Shown piece by piece: positions 29,758 to 41,874 of a DNA stretch of 64,000 bases. The stretch is from Symsagittifera roscoffensis (Eukaryota; Xenacoelomorpha; Acoela; Convolutidae). The notes under the pieces were generated by a model, which saw nothing but the letters and a program-made list of their open reading frames with translations, made no database searches and was not told the DNA's origin. Each line of letters opens with the position of its first letter. The first letter of the stretch is position 1. Made by a program: the position numbers and the translations under genes. The DNA lies in assembly GCF_963678635.1 (NCBI RefSeq), contig NC_087063.1, positions 68,676,727 through 68,740,726 on the forward strand, written 5' to 3'.

Positions 29758-32343
29758 CAGTAAGCTTGAATGTATTAACATTAAATAGCATAATAATTTA
29801 TTTCATAATCTCAAAAAAACTCGAGAATTATTTGGTTTTGATGTAGAAAAAAACTGATAAATAGAAGCCAAAAATTAGGATCTATTCCTACCTTTCATGG
29901 ATTGAAGAGTGACTCTACAAATTTATGTACAACAATTAAACTAATTGCAATGGTCAAAATATTCCACATTCCAGTTATTAAACAGAGGCAAACTTGGGTT
30001 TTCCAAACACAAGCCAGGAAAATACAAAAAAGGAGCTCTAAAAAGGCAAAACAGGCAATCAGGAAATATTAATAAAACACCCTGAGAAACAAGTCTTAGT
30101 GAGACTAGGAGTATCACGTTCTCATATACGCTCCACATCCGCTAGTAATTTTACTAACACTAGCCACCAATAGAGCAGCTACAGTTTCTATCAAATTGCC
30201 AATGCTACGCAGCAAATAATCGACCAAAAAAAACTATTTCAAGGTTCCAGACTTGAGTCTCCGACCTGTTGATTGAGTCTCACGTCCTCGCATACGCGCC
30301 ACGATCGCTTGGAAGTAAACTAGTTGCCCAGCTAGATTTACAGATTGAACCTTTGATATCAGATTTAGCTAGTAAATTTCGAGAAAAGTGATGAAATTTC
30401 GAAAACAAAAATGGTAAAAATTTCACAGAAATGGATTGTTCTGAAGTCCATATCAGCTTTTCATCAAACAAATAGGAAGATTGCGCTAGCAAAATCTAAA
30501 GACCGCGGTAGTTTGAATTAACAATCAACCTCAGAATCAGCAAGTTTGTTAATGTAAACGAAGTAAACGTTTCCGAAAAAAGCAGCAGAAAAAATCAAAA
30601 ATTGGATTTTTTTTTCAAAACGCAAAAAGCAGGAAATATCTGCTTGCTCAGTAAAAATTGGCATAACTGACCTGATTTTTTTCATATTTAACCCTTAATC
30701 TCTGATTTCGGTGTGTAGTTTTTGAGAAAAGCCAGCAAGTTTTAAAAATTAACAAAATGTCAAAATAACATAATGAGCTTGTTTGAGACCATAACTTGTT
30801 TCTACGGAAGTTAAGGAAACGCCGCTTGAAAAGGGGAGGTTCCCGTTGTTTGTTCTATCGATTGAAACCCTCTTCTCAGATTTGTGTATTTAAAAATTGA
30901 AAAAACGACAACATTCACAACACAATAGGTCAAAAACCCCACTACTTAAAATTTCGAAGACCGTATAACGTTGGGTAAAATAAAACACAGAGGCGAAGCG
31001 GGGCTTCGCAACACTTGCGATGCATATCACAATGCGGTATAAAATAGTGATTGAAAAAAAGACAGAAGTAGAAAAAAATTCTGAAAAATTATGTTGGAAA
31101 AAATAACCCTAAAAAAAACTTGCCGAAAGTTGAAAATTAACGGCTACAAAAAATTCATATCTGTATTGGATGAAGTTCGTTAACACACGCTATGAAGTAG
31201 AAAGCATTTACCGAGCGGCATCGAAGGCGAGAAAGTTCGATTCAAAACCTAATGAAACGAAAACCAGTTTGTTGTAAAAAAACATCATAAAAGTTAAAAG
31301 TTTTTACGACCCATCCCATTGAAACACAAAATCCCAAACAGATATATATTATGCCCTTAAGCTTACGCAAAATAAATTGAATAAATCGACTCGATATAAA
31401 GTGAAACTGTTAAAATATTGAAGAAACGAAAAAAAAATGCAACAAAAACCGTGCTTTAAAAAATAAACTAATGAAAACCTAGCAAATAAAAAATGCGTCT
31501 AAAGAAAACAGAAAATGAACCGACAGAAACTAGGACGAAATCCACGAACCCTAACAAAAATAAACAGTTTTTTGTAAAGTTAATTACAACCTGAAACGGG
31601 TTTGATCTAACTACTACTTAAGTGATAATACTTTTTTTATTGTAAGGTGAAAGATGCTGTACAATTGAAGACCCTCTAGAAGAAGTGAAAAACCTGTGGG
31701 CAAAGTTGTTTACGGGAAAAGGTCTATTACCCGATTGTAATACCTTTGTTTATCACACTTAAAGTTAAAGAGACTAGCGAAATATGCTGGCAAGTAGAAG
31801 AGCAGCCCGTTTTTCCACTGATATCTTGTGTTTGGAAATTGGTGCAGTTGTTTTTGAGAAAAATTGAAATTTGTGCAAAAAAACGCGAAAAAAAAGAAAA
31901 AAATCAATTAATAACAACAAAGCCCAAATATTTTTATCATACCTGTTTCTTTCAAACAGGACTTTACACTAGCCAAAAAACAAAGCAGCAACAAATGCTT
32001 TCAAATTGCTTATGCCTAAGGATTAAATATTAATAAATTGAAATATACCAAAAAGCCACCATGAGCACTTATATTTGCGACTTAGATTGAAAAAAAAATC
32101 TTCGTAATACTACACTTCGCTTTGCTTGTGGTAAAAATCAGATTGCATGAACAAAGCAAAAGTTGCATATGTGAAATTTTTTCATGAGGGGGAGAGAAAA
32201 AAGAACCAGATAAGGTCAAATATGGGCGTCGAGATTAGCATGCTTGCCGATTAGCTTAAAAAACAGAATAGTTACAGATTTATTTCCGGCCGGAGTGGCA
32301 ACCTTAAAACACTTCGTATTTATTCAATAAAAGGGGTTATATT
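29758..32343. other. Intergenic, A+T rich, repeat remnants
   Basis: No gene seen. Two diverged related stretches near 30104-30150 and 30262-30310 share CACG..CTC.CATACGC.CCAC. The segment 30,990-31,560 is a repeat in inverse orientation to 20,300-21,480 (separate entry). Short open frames near 31,750 lack any protein-like feature. Confidence 0.5.
30990..31560 (-). repeat. Dispersed repeat, inverted relative of 20,300-21,480
   Basis: On the minus strand this region matches the T-rich family left of the satellite: AGAGGC(G/A)AAGC with CTTCGCAACACTTGC at 30,993-31,018, GACAGAAG near 31,062, and GACAGAAACTAGGA near 31,516, against the complementary phrases at about 21,380-21,465 and 20,330. The match is patchy, so both are old copies. 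Confidence 0.65.
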
Positions 32344-32634
32344 TGTGGTACCGCAACTGCTACTACCTTTGCAGTAACCATATTATGGCCTTGGCGTAAT
32401 TGTTCATATTGTTATCTATAAGTTATATTATCTTATTATGTAAATCAAGGTCAATAATGCGTGATCTTTATTGTTAGAAAAAGAGAGATTGACTCTCAGA
32501 ACTTTGGCTCGGTGCACAGTTGGACTCAGATGAAAAAGACTACAAGAAAAACAATACGGTTTCAACCATTAAATTAACTCTTAGAAACCACGTCTGTTTT
32601 CATTATTAACATCAGAGGTTCTGTCTGTTATCAC
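32344..32634 (+). repeat. 5' LTR of gypsy element
   Basis: 291 bp, TGTGGTACCGC... to ...CTGTTATCAC. It matches the 3' LTR at 57934-58224 with eight differences by eye (about 97% identity), for example CTACCTTT/TGCATTT and GATCTTT/GACCTTT. Identical length argues against later indels. It should hold promoter and polyadenylation signals. Confidence 0.95.
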
Positions 32635-33759
32635 ATGGCGCAGCCAGCAGGATCCGGTTTTACAGCTCAAGACAATAGGACAGATATGGGAATCCCAGTA
32701 TTCTGGGCCTCTGCAAATTCAGATTCACCGTGGAATTTCGAAACATGGTTTGATCAGTTCCTATTAGCTGTTACGGTCAAAGAGAACGTGGATCCAGAAG
32801 TAATGTTAGAAGAACCCAAAGTTGTCCTGGAAGAACCTCTACCAGTTCCTGAACCACCAGTGCCGAACGAGGATGCGCCTGCAGTAGCAGAGAGAGAAGC
32901 TCGGAACAAATTGGCACGGGACAGAGTGGCTCTAGAAAACGAAGAGCGGGTTTTGAGAGGACCTAAAGTAGGACACAACGTATTTTATCATGAAGTTGGA
33001 AAACGTTTGACATCAAGATTATTTCTCGCTTTGGGCGCAGAAGGGAAGAAAAAGTTTATGCAAGAGAATTCTCACACAGAGATATCCAAACTTGGTTTTC
33101 GGGAAATAGTGCGTTTAGCCAAAATCTCATTTGAAAAGCCGAAATGTATTACTTATGAGAGATACAAATTGTTTACACGATCTCATGAAACGAATGAAAC
33201 TCTCGAATCCTTTCATGCGGCATTGACTGCACAAGCAGCAAAGGCGAAGTTGGGTGGACTGGAAGAAGAGTTGGTGAGAGATCTATTTATTTCCCGGATG
33301 AGAAATGTTGTTCTTCAAGACACATTAACTTTTGAAACAATTTCTCCCGAAGAAGTTCTAAAGCGTGCAATAAAATTCGAACAGAGTAAAGAAACTACTC
33401 AAGCATTTCAAAAGTCTTCAACGAGTACTAACAACTCAGGATTGTTTTCAAATTCACAAAAGAAAATAAAACAAGAACCGGTTATGGCAATTGGAAACAA
33501 GGGGTATAACTCTAAACGACAGAGTGAAAATCAGAATAGAAGAAAGCAGTATGAAAACAAGAATACTCCAGGATCTAAGGGAGATCAAAAACAATGCACG
33601 AGATGTGGTAGAGTGTTTGGAGAAGGCCATTTGAAAAATTGCCCGGCAATGGGTAATTCGTGTAAGAACTGTAACAAACCTAATCATTTTGCAAAAATGT
33701 GCAGATCACAGCAAGTTAACGAAATCGCAAATGAAGATTCTAGTTCGGAAGAGGAATAA
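32635..33759 (+). CDS. Gypsy Gag (capsid-like region and zinc knuckles)
   Basis: The ATG sits directly after the LTR, inside the likely primer-binding site (ATGGCGCAGCC). 374 residues. An acidic Pro/Glu linker lies at about 55-85, then a helical capsid-like region (about 110-260). Near the C-terminus come a variant knuckle (CTRCGRVFGEGHLKNC) and a canonical CCHC (CKNCNKPNHFAKMC). Gag packages element RNA into particles. After TAA at 33757 the same frame stays open to about 33,978, with acidic sequence that probably once linked Gag to Pol. Confidence 0.88.
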   Translation: MAQPAGSGFTAQDNRTDMGIPVFWASANSDSPWNFETWFDQFLLAVTVKENVDPEVMLEEPKVVLEEPLPVPEPPVPNEDAPAVAEREARNKLARDRVALENEERVLRGPKVGHNVFYHEVGKRLTSRLFLALGAEGKKKFMQENSHTEISKLGFREIVRLAKISFEKPKCITYERYKLFTRSHETNETLESFHAALTAQAAKAKLGGLEEELVRDLFISRMRNVVLQDTLTFETISPEEVLKRAIKFEQSKETTQAFQKSSTSTNNSGLFSNSQKKIKQEPVMAIGNKGYNSKRQSENQNRRKQYENKNTPGSKGDQKQCTRCGRVFGEGHLKNCPAMGNSCKNCNKPNHFAKMCRSQQVNEIANEDSSSEEE

Positions 33760-33842
33760 AATTTAATACAAAATTTTGACTCTTGCGACGAATTTGAGAT
33801 AATGGTTTTAGAGGAAGATTTCACTTCCATTGCAAAAATTGA

Positions 33843-34738
33843 AAAATACATCAACAAACGCGTATTAGCGAATGTGTCCGAAGAAGGATCAATGGGAAGA
33901 AAGCGTTTACGGAAAAAATTGACACTATTGAGAAAATTGAGATTCGAAGGAATCCAAAGTCTCATCAAGTTAAAGCATTGAAGGCTTTAGTGAAGATTGA
34001 TAGTCATATTTTGAATATGACTATAGACACGGGTAGTCCAGTATCACTTCTGAATTGGGCGACAACAAAACAAATTTTGGAAGGACCTACGAATTCAAAA
34101 TTTTTTCCAGCAGTGAAGCTGAACCTGTCCGCGCAGTTTGTGGATTACAATAAACGACCTATTTTAATATTAGGAGCGTTGAAAGCGAGTGTGCGTTCGG
34201 CGGGTTGGGAAGTGTTGGGAGCGATGCTGTTAGTCACGGAAAGACGTATGCGATGTATACTAGATCTGGATCTTCAAAGTAAACTGGGTTTTCAGACTAC
34301 TCAAAAATCAGCTCCAACACGAAGATCCAGGTTTGACGTGCTACTGGGCGAGCGGTCAGAAGAATGGAAGCAAAAATTCTATAGTAAATTTAAAGATCTC
34401 TTTGATAGACAAGGGGAGTCAAAGACTCATACTGTGAATATAAAATTTAAATATCCTTCATGTCCGATCCAAGAAAAAGGTAGGAGAATTCCTATACACA
34501 TTCAGGATAAAGTACAAGCAGAGTTAGATAAACTACTTGCGGAAGGACACATTGAAAAATTGGATAAGTGCACAAGCGATTGTTTTATTGCTCCAATTGT
34601 TATCACAGTTAAGAAAGAAAATTCTATTAAGTTAGCCTTGGACGCAAAACCTATCAATAGACAACTGTATAAAAATAATAAATATCAGATGCCAAACGTG
34701 GATGAACTGATAGATGGGGTTAGTCAAATAATCACGTC
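33843..34738 (+). pseudogene. Gypsy Pol part 1: protease and start of RT, cut by Polinton
   Basis: The frame changes near 33,900 from the Gag extension into this one. MTIDTGSPVSLL is the aspartic protease active site (DTG). The RT fingers follow: LLAEGHIEKLDKCTSDCF and KLALDAKPINRQ. The frame breaks off at SQIITS exactly where the Polinton inserted; the rest of RT resumes at 53364 on the other side. Confidence 0.9.
34733..34738 (+). repeat. Polinton target-site duplication, left copy (CACGTC)
   Basis: CACGTC directly precedes the left inverted repeat and recurs at 53358-53363 after the right one. Six bases is the Polinton/Maverick signature. Confidence 0.95.
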
Positions 34739-35127
34739 AGTAGTATAGCTAATTTACACTGGGATTGGGGGTGGGGTGATCCCTACAGGGATCATTGGGT
34801 ATTGAGATCCCAACGTAAATTTTTGAGATCCCATGTAAAAGTACTGATCCCATGTAAAATTTTTCATGATCCCAAATAATGATCCCACAAGTTTGATCCC
34901 AATGTATAATTTTTTTAACCAATGATCCTGAATGTAAATTTTTGTTAGGTTGATAGCTAAATCGTCCAAATGCCCAGACGGTGTATTTCGTTCTTTTTGT
35001 TCATGCACCAAATTGGAGTGGTATATAAAGTGGTTATAGCGATTAGTTTCATGCATGGTATATGAAAGACGCTTGATTTCTGCACCGAATATGTTTGAAA
35101 TATATGTATAGAATCAGCTTGAAATTT
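34739..35127 (+). repeat. Polinton left terminal inverted repeat with subterminal GATCCCA array
   Basis: 389 bp, complementary to 52969-53357. The outer part holds about eight copies of a short phrase like TGATCCCATGTAAAATTTTT between about 34,755 and 34,945, an internal subterminal array. The open reading frame seen here and in the right repeat is a by-product and not a gene. Confidence 0.95.
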
Positions 35128-35437
35128 TTATGTATTACTATAGACTGGTTTCTGTAAACGTCTATGTCAAGTACTTTCAGGAAGAAACTGTTGAAGAATT
35201 AAACGGAAAACATACGTTTCAAGGTTAAATTGAATTTTGTAAATTTTTGGTTCAAATATAACACCAATTCTAACACGCACACTGGTACACATTAAAACAT
35301 AAAACTTGTCTTAAAGTCAATATTAGATAAGAAGCGTTTGAAGCAAAATTATTTCTGGCTTGGCCATTGAATGTAAACGCTGTTACTCTTTACTGCACAA
35401 TGTTTTACACACTATCACATTAACAAATTTTTTTTTC
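35128..35437. other. Polinton left noncoding stretch
   Basis: A+T-rich sequence between the left inverted repeat and the end of PolB; nothing recognised. Confidence 0.4.
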
Positions 35438-38400
35438 TTATTTCCTGCGAAAACGTTTTGGTTGCGTTGGCACATCTTCAACGGCTTCACGATCAAGAAA
35501 AGAATTATCCGACGATTCTGAGGACGATTCTGCAGAAGTTTCAGCACTCAAATCGGCAATATCGTCACTGTCAAGGTCACTCTCGTTTATCTGATCGAGA
35601 CCTGCAAATCCAGGATCCGGAGTCTGGAATCCTATTTCATTTGAGGCTGTTGACATAAGATCGAACAATGAACGATGTACATGTGATTGAATTGTGCTGG
35701 GGTCAATGTAGCTATCTTGACTTTCGTATTGCACATCTTGCGTATAATCCCAGTCTATTTGTGTTCGATCAAGTTCTTGCGACATACCATCTAGTATGTT
35801 CTCTTGATCCCATTCGATTGGTGCGTCATTGTCTTCAAAATGAGCAACCCATGCATCTAGATCGTCATCATCATCACTATCTCGATCTAACGTTGCATCG
35901 TTTGCACTATCGGCATGAAATGTAGAGCTGTTATTACCACCACGACTATCGTTTGAAGGCGGTTCTGAAGACTCGATGTAACCATATGGCAACGTTGAAA
36001 TACCATCATCCAATATATACCGTTTATTGTCGAACGATGACAATGCTATCTTATTCGTACGAACAGTATACAGAACATGACGGTCAGATGCAATTCTGGT
36101 GTTTTCAGCTCGATAGAGACTACCCATCTCAAGAGTTTCTTCATACTTCCGATGAGTAAGAAGATTTTGAGTTGCCCTGGAAATGCCTTTAGCTGAAAGC
36201 TTACGATGATCTATATAAAATGAATAAATGATTACTAATCGTTAATACATTGAAATTTTTTTTCGAAAAAAAATTTTTCCTCAAGTTTTCGACAAATTTT
36301 TTTCGAAAAATTTTTTTTCACAAAATTTTCGACAAATTTTTTTTCGAAAAAAAATTTTTTCCCAAATTTTTTTTTCGACAAATCTTTTTCCCAAATTTTC
36401 AACAAATTTTTTTTCGAAATTTTTTTTCACAAAATTTCGACAAATTTTTTTTCGAAAAAATTTTTTTTCCCAATTTTTTTTCGACAAATTTTTTTTCAAA
36501 AAAAAAAATTTTTCCTAAATTTTTTTTTTCGACATTTTCATAAAAAAAAATTTTCCCAAATTTTGGAAAATATTTTTTTCTCGAAAACTTTTGGTTTTTA
36601 CAATTTTTTTTGTCGACAAATTGAAAAAAAAATTCTAATTTTTTCAACAAATTTTGATGAGTAATTGAAAGCACTCACTTAGAGAGACGATTGAGTATAA
36701 CTTGGGTTTTAAAGCAATGAAGTCCGTGATGGTGTCGGTTGGGAACTCATCTTTGTATTTGAGAACTGTCAGTTTGTTTTGCTTGTTAAACAGGCGATGG
36801 TTTTCGGGATAATTTGAGAAATCGAATTCGTCAATAATGTTGGATTTGTTTTTCAAAATTTCGTAAAAATCTGCATTCTTTTCGGTTTCTATTTCGTAAA
36901 GCAAACTATCGGTATCGGAGTAAAGCAATCGACAGTCAAAGTTTGGTTTCATAATTTCATAGTGAAACCGATACATTTCAAATTTAGCGATTTCAAGCAC
37001 GCATGCTCCTACTATGGTAGGTACATTCCAATTAATGACTCGTGGTGCTGACGTCAATGCCGCTAAATCATCACCAAATTTTTTAAATGTCTTGAAGTCA
37101 AAAGCAGAAATTTGTTGCATTGTTTCTTCAGCGTTATGTACAATATTAACCTTCACTCTTTTTCTTTTCGAGTCGCATGTTTTTCCATATGCAGAATTAT
37201 TCAACAATTTGTACAGTGTTTCTTCAAATTTGTTTCGTGCAGATTTCCTTTTGTTTGTGTTTAGGGTTATATAGGGTTCTAACCATAGTTCTTGCTTGAA
37301 CTTTAAAACTCTATGTACTTTCGTTATTTTCAAACCCAACCGAACATAGAGTTGTAAGAGTTTGTAATGCACTGTATAATTATTCTTGTTATGCAATGTC
37401 TGAAGCAGTTTTTTTACTTTGCCAGGAGCAACTCAATAATTATCATTGCTTTTCATTTGTTTTGCCAGATCTCGTTGGTAATCACTTAACCACTCCTCTG
37501 GCACCACTTCTTTGGTTGGTGCTAAAGGATAGTCTCGATGGGATTCATGAAGTTCTTGAGGGTATTCGAGATCTACTTCAAGAATGAAACCAATATCTGA
37601 ATCTTCTGGAGTTGCCAATAATTCATCAAGGTTCGTTTCACTGCTTGTACTAACTTCACCGTCTTCCTTAACATGGATTAACTCAAAGTCCCGTGCTGGT
37701 AATTTATGCATTTGCATAACACCTCCATATAGATTATTTGCATCCAACATGAAGCCATAAGTTGTTTTTTCTTGAGGGTTGTACTTTTCATTCATGTACG
37801 GGTTGTTTGCATTGAGTTTTCTTTTTCAAAAACAGATGCTGTCCCACCTCGCATCATATTTTCCACCATTTCTAAATGCTCTCTTTCCGAAAAAAGTTCA
37901 ATATCAGCGTTACAGATCCTCTTGAAAGCATCTCCCGCAAGATTCGACGCAGTAAAATGATGCGCGCAATCTAATCCGTAGCTTGCGTGAGTTATCGAAC
38001 GAAAGTCTTCAAAAACACATGCGAGAAGAAGAGTATCACATGTGAGATAGAGATTGTGATATTGCTCTAAGTTTATGCAATTGAATTTATCGAAGACTGT
38101 TTGAGCATGTTTTAAATCTTCTTCACTAACACTGATTTTTTCTCCTTCTAATGAGTTTCCCCATGCACTGAGTGGTGGCAGATTTTGTTCATCAAACCTT
38201 AATCGATTTGACATATAGGAATAAGGGTAAAACTTTTCCTCTTTAGAAGTGCGCGACAACTCTCATCAGCTTGTTTGAAGTGTTCATCTAGTATAGAGAA
38301 CTTATCAGCTGGTAAATTATCAACAAATTTTTGTAACGAAGAATTCAAAAACTTACATGAGTCTATGAATCGCATGTATTCATAGACATTTTGCTTAACA

Positions 38401-40391
38401 CCATTTGCTCGTGTGTAAGTGTCAACCAATACACCAATGCTTAGTGAGATATACTTCTCATCTGTTGCGGGTATGACTTGGATCGTGCTCGCTGGTTCCA
38501 ACTCACCCAAGGCCAAACAAATATGGTGAAGATCATAATTTTGTATATTGTGTCCAACAACTGGTGTATATCGCACCTTTCGTCGCGCTAGGTTACACTT
38601 TGAGTGCGCCCACTCTAGGAATTCACCACTGTAGTGACAGTGGTCCAAACATTTTGTTTCACCTTCAACAAACTCTGCTAGGCACAACCAGCATGAGGTG
38701 GCTTCATCCTGCTTCAGGATAGATCGATTGCCAATATAGTTTGGGTATCGATTTTTTTGTTGGTAGATTTGTTTTGCTAGTATGTGTAACTGCTCGATGA
38801 ATTTTGGTATACATTTTTCCTTACTGTTTAAATCAAAGAAGTATGGTTTTGAAGAACCATGTTCAATCGCACACAGAGAGTAACCGGAGGGTTCATATTT
38901 TTCTAAGATCCTAGACGACGAATTGTTCGGGTTGTTATTGCATGTGGTTACAGGTTTCAAAAACGATTCGAAATCGAAGTAGATAACGACAGAAACAAAA
39001 CTAAGTGCTGCATAGTTGTTGAATTTGAATTTATTGCTTCCATCTTCAGCGGATGGCATTTTTATTACTGCAGGTTCATGTTCTTTGCATGATCTTTGAT
39101 GCATCTTGTTCGCTTCTTCGCTATAACTTATGTGAAAACAGTTCCGACACAGGCGCATGAAGGTCCGGAATTTATAACTTTTGATTTCATATATGAATCT
39201 TAACAGTTTAGTTATTAACACGAAATGATGTTTACCCGGCTCAAATAACAACAAAAGATCCATACTGAATGTATCTTCAGACTCATTTTTTGATATCAAC
39301 ATAGACACCAAGTCTCCTTTTTCATAAAGAAACACATTGACACGATTTTTGTTCAAACGTTCAAATTCGGGTATATCTCTGAAACTCATTGGGGTTGGAA
39401 ACTCACCGATTGGTTTTTTGGCGTTGTTCGTTCTGTAAGTTGCAGGGCATGTTTTTTCAGCAGCTGGATCTTCGTATCTTCCAACAATTAAATTCAAACG
39501 ATAATGAAGGTGATAAGCAGCAGTAAAACAAAGATTAAAACAGTCATGGTCATCATGGTTGCGAATATTAATTAAATGACTGGATTTTGCAATTTTTAAT
39601 GGTAATGTTATATGTGATGACCCTCGAATGGGATTCATTTTACCAAACTTGATAAACAATCTAACCACTTGTTGTAAAACCCATCCGCTTCCGTGTGAAG
39701 CAAATGAATGAAGCACCGATTGCATTCTATCGACCATTTCATAAAACGTTCCATCCGCAAGTCCGTCGGATAGAATCGGAACCATAAGGGAATTAACATA
39801 AATGTCAACAAGCTCATTTTGAGTGGGGTTGTTCAGATCTTCGTCATTGATCTCTGACGGTTTTTGTAAACTCAAATTTAATGAAAATTGAACTTTTTGG
39901 GGCCATTGGAAACCGTTTGCCAAAGTCAAATTTTGGATTTGTTCTTTGTGCTTAGACATAAGTTCTAATATATCTACACTATCATCACCAGGAATAAGAA
40001 AAATTTTCAGGGTACCATTGAAAGCAGATTCATGTAATTCAATGTCATTCACATTCATGTTTGGGGTAATTGTTTCGTTTTTGCTGATGGCTGCAGTATT
40101 GTTACTAGTAGCGACAGGTAAACTATGAAGAGTAATCATATGGTTATTGAGTTCATTTTTCGAAACAAAGCCTAAATTACAATATTCACATAAATTGGCT
40201 ATGCTCTCATGAGTTGAAATCAAATGTTGTTCAAGAGAAGATAACAATAACGATGTGAAAGGGCAATCATTACACATATAAATTGGAATACCTTTTTCCA
40301 TAGCATGAAAATTTCGTTCATGTCTGGTTCGGTTAGTTTTAAATGTGAAAAGTATTGGACAAAAATTACATTTGTATTTTGCAGGATTCAT
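35438..40391 (-). pseudogene. Polinton protein-primed DNA polymerase B with N-terminal C2H2 fingers
   Basis: ATG at 40391 (minus). Three C2H2 fingers come first (YKCNFC..RHERNFH; YMCNDC..HLISTH; LCEYC..HMITLH). Then comes the Polinton N-terminal region with DDHDCFNLCF. The exonuclease has VIYFDFESF (Exo I), GHNIQNYD (Exo II) and YLTCDTLLLA (Exo III). Polymerase motifs are DANNLYGG (A), KLLNNSAYG (B) and YSDTDS (C). It copies the element using a terminal protein as primer. The frame changes near 38,230, 37,795 and 37,415, so this copy is inactive. The C-terminal part (LYTVRTNKIALSSFDNKRY) is separated by a probable intron at 36678-36211 and then runs on into a long acidic tail. All catalytic motifs remain recognisable. 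Confidence 0.93.
36211..36678 (-). other. Probable intron in PolB filled with T/A-rich simple sequence
   Basis: On the minus strand, exon end CTCTCTAA is followed by GTGAGTG, and the far side ends in TATATAG before ATCATCG. Splicing (468 bp) joins the two coding parts in phase and keeps the polymerase C-terminal reading frame. Most of it (36250-36650) is irregular runs of T and A around TTCGACAAA and TTTCCCAAA phrases. It could instead be a simple-sequence expansion inserted in an exon. Confidence 0.6.
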
Positions 40392-40442
40392 TATCAAGTG
40401 TTCCAGAGAAATAGAAGTTTGCAAATAAAATTCGTATTTGAA

Positions 40443-40838
40443 CAAATTTTCAAATACATAACACGACTTCATGGGATTGGTTGAATTTGAAAATATGCTA
40501 CATGTAATCCCGCTCAAATTTGAGTTTAAACGGCAATCGCCCGCCAAAATTTGAATTCAATTTAAAAGTCCCGCCAAAAGTTTTGATTGTGAATAATTTG
40601 TAAAATCTAAATAAATATTGAATTTATTCGTTATCATGTACAAACTTTCAAATACATAACACGACTTCATGGGATTGGATGAATTTGAAAATATGCTACA
40701 TGTAATCCCGCTCAAATTTGAGTTTAAACGGCAATCGCCCGCCAAAATTTGAATTCAATTTAAAAGTCCCGCCAAAAGTTTTGATTGCCAATAATTTGTA
40801 AAATTTAATTAAATATTGAATTTATTCGTTATCATGAT
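40443..40838. repeat. 198-bp tandem duplication at the PolB 5' end
   Basis: 40443-40640 and 40641-40838 are near-identical copies containing CGCTCAAATTTGAG and AAAGTCCCGCCAAAAG. The duplicated piece covers the leader just upstream of the PolB ATG, so it may duplicate promoter sequence. CCCGCCAAA occurs four times, resembling an E2F-type site (inference). Confidence 0.88.
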
Positions 40839-41874
40839 CAAATTTGGTTTCTTCCGATCGGTTTCAGTCCACAAAAATCAATTAAAAGAGACAATACATT
40901 AATTAGGTTGTTTAACTTTAATAACAATATTCTGAAAAAAAAACATTTTCGATTTCTTATTAATAGCTTGAATATGTGAACTGAATAGACTACAACATGT
41001 CTTTTGGTATAAAGACTTACTAACCATCAATGTTGCAAAGTAAAAAAAAAACTCATTAGACATGGGGAAGACTAATTAACCGTGAATAATGTAAAAGAAG
41101 AAAAAATATTAATTTCTTAAACAAAACATGTACCTTAAACATTATCATATATACATTATCATGTTGACATTTTCCCAAACATTTTATCGAAGACTTAACG
41201 TATCTCACTTAGGTCATTTTTTACAATCCATAGAGCAATTTATATGTTTCCGCAAAAAAAAAATTGAAACAAAACTTGAAAAAAATATATAAAATTTGTA
41301 CAAAAAATGATGATCTTCCAAACTAGATGTTGAACAGTGCGGGAACCTAACTCAAAAATGTTCAGCTCGACGAGAGAAGCAATATGAGTGGTCGGAAGAC
41401 TATATTCGGACCGTGTAACAAAAAGTTAGAAAATTGATATAGGATGAGGCTTTTCGAAAATGAAATGTCTGTATCTCTTCAGTGAATGGTCTGAACATAG
41501 TCGTGCAATATATCAAAATACTGCTCACGACCAGTTAATTAATTTTGATCAGAGGTCTAAAGACTATAGGATCTCAAGTTTACGAGATAAAAATTTTCAA
41601 CATTTTTCCGAGATTTTAAAATTCAAGTTCTTTTTTGTATTTTGATTGAAGACTTGTCGAACATTCGGTTATAAAATGACCTATTATGCTCTTCTTTTCC
41701 TAGCAACTTGATAAGTGAAGCATTAGGAGGCTGAATGTTTTAATTTACAAAATGTTTATACACGACGACACCAAATGAAATCTATTAAATATCAATCTGA
41801 GTTTCAAGTTTAAATCTTTATACACAAAAAAAAACAAATTAAAATCAATCAAACGCAACAGCAGTTCAATAAAG
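40839..41874. other. Polinton noncoding A+T-rich stretch
   Basis: About 1 kb between PolB and the next minus-strand ORF with no coding signal. Nothing recognised. Confidence 0.4.

Noticed and set aside
31746-32033. 95-codon frame with hydrophobic N-terminus
   Set aside because: Ends in Lys-rich low-complexity sequence; no start context or family match.
32339-32343. ATATT as gypsy target-site duplication
   Set aside because: ATATT also lies near the 3' LTR, but one base off the LTR edge, so not a clean duplication.
34754-35056. 100-codon frame in the left Polinton repeat, with twin at 53022-53342
   Set aside because: They are the same inverted repeat; the frame is made of the GATCCCA array and not protein-like.
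36250-36674. Phe/Lys-rich open frames on both strands
   Set aside because: By-products of T/A simple sequence in the PolB intron-like segment.
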